From: JAZGHN01 sp964496725
GTDB taxonomy: Bacteria; Chloroflexota; Dehalococcoidia; Dehalococcoidales; E44-bin46
Direction of reading: 5' to 3'
Assembly (NCBI GenBank): GCA_964496725.1
Contig: CAZCAS010000037.1
Coordinates: forward strand, 1 to 11,816
DNA: 11,816 nucleotides
Shown here: piece by piece, positions 7,923 to 11,816 of the stretch
How the letters are laid out: the number at the start of each line of letters is the position of its first letter
Numbering within the stretch: the first letter of the stretch is position 1
Notes under the pieces: model-generated
The model's database searches: none
What the model saw: the letters and a program-made list of their open reading frames with translations, nothing else
What the model was told of the DNA's origin: nothing
Position numbers and translations under genes: made by a program

Positions 7923-8327
7923 CTATTTTACTTTAAGGGGACCAAGCGAGGTAACTGTATTAACAAACTTATCCAGTGACGACAGGAATTTTGGCGTCTC
8001 TGAGGTAACCCACTGCGCCTCTAACCTATCAGGCTCTATCCCGAGTTGCGGGAGCATTTTCTTAAGTAATTTGACATGCCGTTTCGCCTTATAGTTACCG
8101 GTGACAAAGTGGCAATCCCCAGGACGGTCTCCAACCACCATTACACCATCGGCACCTTTAGCAAAGGCATCCAGTATAAAGGTTGGGTCTACCCTGCCAG
8201 TGCAATTAGTTTTGATTATTCTGGGGTTGAAATTATCCTTTAGTTGTGAGGCAAGAAGACGATCTGCCCCGAGAGGGGCGCAAAAGTTGCAGCTGAATAT
8301 GACAATATTAGGTTTAAAATCGTTCAT
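7923..8327 (-). CDS. mvhD: MvhD/FrhD-type hydrogenase iron-sulfur (delta) subunit
   Basis: A 134-residue protein of the methyl-viologen-reducing hydrogenase delta-subunit family, the [2Fe-2S] link between a group 3c [NiFe] hydrogenase and a heterodisulfide reductase-like flavoprotein. Visible motifs: FSCNFC (C13, C16), NCTGRVDP (C42) and PGDCHF (C72) followed by TGNYKAKRH. The family usually reads GCxPGDCHY at the last motif; here the first Cys is Asp67 (VVGDRPGDCH). One commonly conserved Cys is therefore missing, while four remain. The ATG overlaps the stop of the endopeptidase gene by four bases and follows GAGGAG at seven bases. Fifteen bases separate it from the ferredoxin/MvhD fusion. 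Its place between the protease and the fusion supports a subunit role in the same hydrogenase complex. Confidence 0.92.
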   Translation of the reverse strand: MNDFKPNIVIFSCNFCAPLGADRLLASQLKDNFNPRIIKTNCTGRVDPTFILDAFAKGADGVMVVGDRPGDCHFVTGNYKAKRHVKLLKKMLPQLGIEPDRLEAQWVTSETPKFLSSLDKFVNTVTSLGPLKVK

Positions 8328-8788
8328 AACTTCTCCTCATCTATTATGTGTTTTGTAATAAAGGGCAACCTTTCTTCTATCTCCTCGGTACAATCCTCTC
8401 CAAAAGTAAGGTTGTCCCTCACCTCCACAGCATACAGACTAATGTGCCGAGGCATCTTATAGCCCAACCTCCGCCCAAGTTCGAATGCTGTGGCAAGATC
8501 CAGACCATGTGATGACGGGAAATCCATAGCAGGCTTCAAGTCTTCCAGCCCCAGCTTATAGACCTCCCCCGGTTTCCCCTGCTCGGTCTTTATAGAATCA
8601 ATGATAATGAGCTTGTCGTAGCCCGCCGCAAGGTCGAGTAGAGTCATTCCAACCTCACTCGTCTCTACCACTTCTGATTGGGGACTCTCATCCTTGAGCC
8701 TCTGGGCAATTTTGATTCCCACTCCATCATCACTAAGAATCGGATTTCCAATCCCCAAGATAAGCGTGCTCTTTTTCTTCATTACCAT
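8324..8788 (-). CDS. [NiFe] hydrogenase maturation endopeptidase (HycI/HybD/HoxW family)
   Basis: Nickel-dependent protease that removes the C-terminal tail of the large subunit after metal insertion, closing the active site. The protein is ~154 residues, typical of M52-family peptidases. Near the N terminus is LGIGNPILSDDGVG, whose acidic pair holds the residue equivalent to HybD Glu16. IIIDSI supplies the Asp matching Asp62, and SSHGLDL the His matching His93; these are the nickel-sensing ligands. Three in-frame starts lie close together: GTG 8791, ATG 8788, ATG 8782. The SD is weak (GTGAG), so the start is uncertain by a few codons and ATG 8788 is taken. The large subunit encoded upstream in this operon, with its uncleaved tail, is the obvious substrate. 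Its stop overlaps the mvhD ATG. Confidence 0.94.
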   Translation of the reverse strand: MVMKKKSTLILGIGNPILSDDGVGIKIAQRLKDESPQSEVVETSEVGMTLLDLAAGYDKLIIIDSIKTEQGKPGEVYKLGLEDLKPAMDFPSSHGLDLATAFELGRRLGYKMPRHISLYAVEVRDNLTFGEDCTEEIEERLPFITKHIIDEEKL

Positions 8789-8802
8789 CACTCACTAAAT
8801 GA

Positions 8803-9021
8803 CTATACAGCGACCACCTCTTTAATCTCAGCTACTTCAGCTCTGAGGGCGCGTTCAATTCCCATTCTCAGGGTCATAGTCGACATGGGACAGCCACTGC
8901 AGGCGCCCTTGAGCCTCAGCTTCACCACCCCGTTACTGACATCCACCAGCTCAACATCACCCCCGTCTGCCTGTAAGGCAGGCCTTATCCGAGCTAGGAC
9001 CGCTTCTACTTTCTCTTTCGT
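8803..9021 (-). CDS. NifU C-terminal-domain Fe-S scaffold, apparent ACG start
   Basis: A 72-residue NifU-like (Nfu) domain, an Fe-S cluster carrier. Key parts: IRPALQADGGDVELVDV, then GACSGCPMS with the cluster-binding C41/C44, and a C-terminal helix. It ends with TAG at 8803. No ATG, GTG or TTG lies where the domain begins. The frame has a TAG at 9027-9025 followed by two ACG codons (9024 and 9021), then AAAGAGAAAGTA. A perfect AGGAGG stands five and eight bases upstream of them. Starting at ACG 9021 gives (M)KEKVEAVLARIRPALQ, the N terminus I would expect for this family. So either ACG is the start codon, or an ATG was mutated or misread. An internal GTG start would remove part of the domain. 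It sits between the FAD protein and the endopeptidase, likely supplying clusters to the many Fe-S proteins here. Confidence 0.85.
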   Translation of the reverse strand, partial: TKEKVEAVLARIRPALQADGGDVELVDVSNGVVKLRLKGACSGCPMSTMTLRMGIERALRAEVAEIKEVVAV

Positions 9022-9029
9022 CGTCTAAT

Positions 9030-9035
9030 CCTCCT
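9030..9035 (-). promoter_or_regulatory. Ribosome binding site of the NifU-like gene
   Basis: Perfect AGGAGG on the minus strand. It is followed by ATTAG and then two consecutive ACG codons, at 5 and 8 bases spacing, with an in-frame TAG just before the first. This site is the main evidence that translation begins at ACG rather than at a codon inside the domain. Confidence 0.7.
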
Positions 9036-9046
9036 TATTCTACTTA

Positions 9047-10849
9047 TCACACAGCTAACGTAGCATAGGTATTGGCTATGGTCTCCGCCAGCGTATCCTT
9101 AATAGTTCTAGCCTCAGATGGGCATACACTAACGCACGTACCACAGCGTTTGCACTTAAGCACGTCTACCGTTGACTTCAGCCCCTTATCTGTCTTCTCC
9201 AGTTTATTAGCATCATAGGGGCACACAGCGATACAAACCCCACATCCACTACACAAATCATCATTGACCTCAATATCCGCTATCTCAGGCTGAAGGTCCA
9301 TGACCACACATCCCTTACAGCTCTTACACGGACCACAGACGAGGCACCTTCTGGCCTCCTGTATAACCTCCTCCATGGTGAAATCCTGCTCGAACGGTTC
9401 GAAATTAAGCCGTTGTTTTGCTGGAACCCATTTGAGTACCGGCTGAGCCTTATAATCCTCACTCTGCGGGATAGCAGCCTTCTCGTAATCCTTCTCACAT
9501 CCCGCCTTCATATCCTCACCCTTGATATAACGGTCAATGGACTCAGCAGCGGTAGCCCCGTCCTGCATCGCCTCCGAGGCAAAACCTACCCTCTTCGCAT
9601 CGCCACCAATAAAAACCCCTTCCTTAAGGCTACTCATAAGAGTGAGCGGGTCGATATCCAATCTGCCTTGCTCGTTAAGCAGGCCCTGCTGCTGGTAGAA
9701 GTTCCGCTCTGGGCCCTGCCCTATGGTGACCAGCAAAACATCCCCATCGACATATATCACATCCCCCACATCAAATTGAGGATTAAATCTACCGTCTTCA
9801 TCAAAGACCGACGTGCACCGTGGACACTTTATCTTCTTAAACTTCCCACCCTTACTGATTATCTCGGATACACCTCTGGAATAGATGATATTTATCCCCT
9901 CCTCCATAGCACCCTCTATCTCCTCTACATCAGCGGGTATTCCATCTTTAGAAGATTTATCATCATTCTCTAAGCAGAGAAGGGTGACCTTTTTGGCCTG
10001 CAGCCTTCGGGCAGTCCTGGCGACATCAAAAGCGACGTTACCTCCCCCGATTACCAATACTTTTTTGCCCTTATAGAGCTGCGGAGAAGTTTTACCCTGA
10101 TTTGCCTCATAGAGAATGTTCAGCCCCATCGCTACCCCTTCCACATCAGCTCCGTTAACTAACTCCCGACCAAAGGTGAGAGGTCGCGGGGCTGGGGTAC
10201 CGGTAGCAATAAATATAGCTCGATAGCCCTCTTTTTTAAGACCTTCCAAGCCTGCGCCACCATCACCCATATCAGCACCTGTATTGACTTCTATATGGGC
10301 AATCCTGAGCAAATTGCTTATCACAGAATCAACAAGAGCCTTAGGGAGACGGTAGCGAGGGATATATCGCAGAGCTCCGCCTAACTCCGGCTTCCTTTCA
10401 AAGATGGTAACCAAGTATCCTCTCCTGCTTAATTCATAGGCACACATCAAACCCCCTGGCCCACCCCCAATCACCGCCACCTTCTCTCCGGCAGGAGCGG
10501 GTAAAGCAGGTGCTTTCTCAAGATACTTCATATACTCTTTAGCAACAGGCCGCATCACTATCCTTCGTCTTACCGCACCGGTCTCATCCTTGTAATTGCA
10601 CTCGCCCTCACAGAGCCCGCAGATATAGGCACATAGTAACGGGAACAAGGGGCTCTTCTCATAGACCTCCTTGCCTATCTCGACCATTTCTTTCGCCGCC
10701 TCTTCAGGAGCCGAAGGCAGTAACGCAATCCTGATATGATTGCGTTGAATATCTATTCCAAGAGGGCATTTTACCTGACATGGTGATAAACATATTTTCC
10801 CATTGCTCTCGTCAATTACTTCCTCGACCTGAGCTTTTTCCTTTGCCAT
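9047..10849 (-). CDS. GltD/HdrA-like FAD oxidoreductase with multiple Fe-S sites
   Basis: A 600-residue soluble flavoprotein. Residues 20-84 form a GltD-type Fe-S region (C20, C24, C28, C73, C77, C80, C84). A first Rossmann site VAVIGGGPGGLMCAYEL (124-140) for FAD is followed by an E at the end of the second strand (FERKPELGG). A second site VLVIGGGNVAFDVARTA (264-280) suits NAD(P)H or serves as the GltD pair domain, and GVFIGGDA (411-418) contacts FAD. The C-terminal ~100 residues add C502/505/508/511/514 and two ferredoxin motifs (C533/536/539/543 and C566/569/572/576). A CPRC pair at 342-345 is an odd insertion. Role inferred: redox hub of the hydrogenase complex, perhaps in place of HdrA. 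NAD(P)H:ferredoxin exchange or flavin-based bifurcation are possible; GltD itself is unlikely, as no gltB is near. The SD is AGGAGG. It follows the large-subunit gene by 44 bases. Confidence 0.88.
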   Translation of the reverse strand: MAKEKAQVEEVIDESNGKICLSPCQVKCPLGIDIQRNHIRIALLPSAPEEAAKEMVEIGKEVYEKSPLFPLLCAYICGLCEGECNYKDETGAVRRRIVMRPVAKEYMKYLEKAPALPAPAGEKVAVIGGGPGGLMCAYELSRRGYLVTIFERKPELGGALRYIPRYRLPKALVDSVISNLLRIAHIEVNTGADMGDGGAGLEGLKKEGYRAIFIATGTPAPRPLTFGRELVNGADVEGVAMGLNILYEANQGKTSPQLYKGKKVLVIGGGNVAFDVARTARRLQAKKVTLLCLENDDKSSKDGIPADVEEIEGAMEEGINIIYSRGVSEIISKGGKFKKIKCPRCTSVFDEDGRFNPQFDVGDVIYVDGDVLLVTIGQGPERNFYQQQGLLNEQGRLDIDPLTLMSSLKEGVFIGGDAKRVGFASEAMQDGATAAESIDRYIKGEDMKAGCEKDYEKAAIPQSEDYKAQPVLKWVPAKQRLNFEPFEQDFTMEEVIQEARRCLVCGPCKSCKGCVVMDLQPEIADIEVNDDLCSGCGVCIAVCPYDANKLEKTDKGLKSTVDVLKCKRCGTCVSVCPSEARTIKDTLAETIANTYATLAV

Positions 10850-10893
10850 ATGACCCTCCTAATCTACTTTTAGATTTGTTTCTATAGGTTCTA

Positions 10894-11816
10894 TTATCCC
10901 CTCTTCAGCCTCTTTACTAACTCGCCATGCACATCGTATACACTCAATTCGAGAGGCATTCTTCCCGGAATTGAATGAGTGGCGCAAGCATGACACGGGT
11001 CATAGGCCCTGAATGCCATCTCAATCATATTGAGAATTCCATCAGAAACCTCCCCGTTCTTTATCAGCGACCTGGCTGCCTTATCAATCGACATGTTAAT
11101 AGCAGCCGAGTTATTCTGGGTGGCGACAATCAGGTTAACTTTGGTGAGAATCCCTTTATCATCAGTTTGGTAGTGATGAATGAGAGTTCCCCTCGGCGCT
11201 TCCACTACTCCCATCCCCTCTTTCGGCGTCTTGGTAGGCAGATTTACGATATCAGGAGAGGTAATCTCCGGGTCTTTGGCGAGTTCCAGAACCCGTTCCG
11301 CGGCACAAAGCGCCTCAACAAGCCGAGCCCAGTGGAAGGCTAAAGTACCATGTACTGGTTTTCCGCCCAATACCCCATACATCTTTTCATAGGCTTCCTG
11401 GGCAAGAGGTGTTGCCATCCCATCAGAGGCATTCAGTCGAGCCAGGGGGGCTACCCTGAAGACACCGCTATCCTTACCGTCAACAAATCCCTTCCAGCCC
11501 ACCTTCTTGAGATAGCTGAACCTCATATAAGTCCAGGGCTCAACATGCTCCCTGATGTGGTCAAGATAATCCTGAACTTTAAACTTGGCAAACTCCTTAC
11601 CATTGGGGTCAACCACTCTTATCAATCCATCGTAGAAGTTCACCTTATTTTTCTCATCCACTAACCCCATGTAGTAAGTCTTATGGGCGTAGATGTCACC
11701 GGTGATGAGGTCAACATATTCTTTGTTTTTAAGCACCACGTCATCAAAGAGTTGAAGGGCAACCTTGCAGAACTCCACGCCATATTCACCGGCCTCTATA
11801 ATGACCTTTCTTTCGT
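10894..11816 (-). CDS. [NiFe] hydrogenase large (catalytic) subunit, group 3 type, 5'-truncated by window
   Basis: The catalytic subunit that splits or forms H2. The frame stays open to the right edge (codons reading ERKVIIEAGEYG precede the GTG at 11778), so the true start and the N-terminal CxxC ligands lie outside; about 306 residues are visible. Conserved parts: VVEAPRGTLIHHY, NLIVATQNN, and the C-terminal nickel-ligand motif AYDPCHACATH, whose two Cys bind the metal centre. After His comes a predicted 26-residue tail (SIPGRMPLEL to the end), which the endopeptidase encoded at 8324-8788 should remove. Tandem stops TAA-TAG close the gene. The large-subunit style and the nearby mvhD suggest group 3c (Mvh/Vhu-like); group 3b/3d cannot be excluded without the N-terminal half and the small subunit, expected just upstream. 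Confidence 0.93.
   Translation of the reverse strand, partial: ERKVIIEAGEYGVEFCKVALQLFDDVVLKNKEYVDLITGDIYAHKTYYMGLVDEKNKVNFYDGLIRVVDPNGKEFAKFKVQDYLDHIREHVEPWTYMRFSYLKKVGWKGFVDGKDSGVFRVAPLARLNASDGMATPLAQEAYEKMYGVLGGKPVHGTLAFHWARLVEALCAAERVLELAKDPEITSPDIVNLPTKTPKEGMGVVEAPRGTLIHHYQTDDKGILTKVNLIVATQNNSAAINMSIDKAARSLIKNGEVSDGILNMIEMAFRAYDPCHACATHSIPGRMPLELSVYDVHGELVKRLKRG

Noticed and set aside
9413..9973. Plus-strand open frame of 186 codons
   Set aside because: Antisense shadow of the FAD oxidoreductase; no family motif and no convincing ribosome binding site.
10861..10876. Perfect 6-bp inverted repeat AATCTA-CTTT-TAGATT just upstream of the FAD gene ribosome binding site
   Set aside because: A short A/T-rich stem with no T-run; too weak for a terminator and easily due to chance, though a minor effect on translation cannot be excluded.
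11776..11778. GTG at 11778 as start of the hydrogenase large subunit
   Set aside because: The frame stays open and protein-like up to the window edge, and the N-terminal nickel-binding CxxC region is missing, so this is an internal codon.

Overview
Organism and type of region. The left edge holds the first ~340 bases of a 16S rRNA gene, read on the minus strand. By memory comparison, without a search, it resembles the class Dehalococcoidia (phylum Chloroflexota). The rest of the window is one unbroken minus-strand directon of 13 protein genes devoted to a soluble [NiFe] hydrogenase, its electron-transfer partners and its maturation. The longest protein-coding gap is 44 bases and several genes overlap, so this is probably a single long transcript. 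Its promoter lies beyond the right edge.

Layout in transcription order (right to left). Structural/electron-transfer part: 10894-11816, catalytic large subunit of a group 3-like [NiFe] hydrogenase (5' end outside the window); 9047-10849, GltD/HdrA-like FAD oxidoreductase with several Fe-S sites; 8803-9021, small NifU-type Fe-S scaffold that appears to start at ACG; 8324-8788, hydrogenase maturation endopeptidase; 7923-8327, MvhD-type 2Fe-2S subunit; 6756-7907, an internally duplicated protein made of two [2x4Fe-4S ferredoxin + MvhD-like] units; 6086-6727, a MetV-like protein (partner/C-terminal domain of methylene-tetrahydrofolate reductase). Maturation part: hypF, hypC, hypD, hypE, hypA, hypB (6061 down to 454), a complete set for building the NiFe(CN)2CO centre. 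After hypB, with no visible terminator, a near-consensus promoter (430-435 / 407-412) starts the 16S rRNA gene.

How the genes may work together. HypF/E make the cyanide ligand, HypC/D assemble Fe(CN)2CO, HypA/B insert nickel, and the endopeptidase then removes a predicted 26-residue tail from the large subunit. The mature hydrogenase would pass electrons from H2 through MvhD and the duplicated ferredoxin/MvhD protein, possibly with the FAD protein as a branching or bifurcating centre. MetV suggests that one acceptor could be methylene-tetrahydrofolate in the Wood-Ljungdahl pathway. No hdrA, hdrB, hdrC or metF is in the window. The electron path is inference from neighbourhood and domain content.

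Most noteworthy: the duplicated ferredoxin-MvhD protein, metV sitting between hydrogenase and hyp genes, the probable ACG start of the NifU-like gene, and an rRNA promoter abutting hypB. I see no CRISPR array, insertion sequence, tRNA or phage gene. No stretch over 111 bases lacks a gene.
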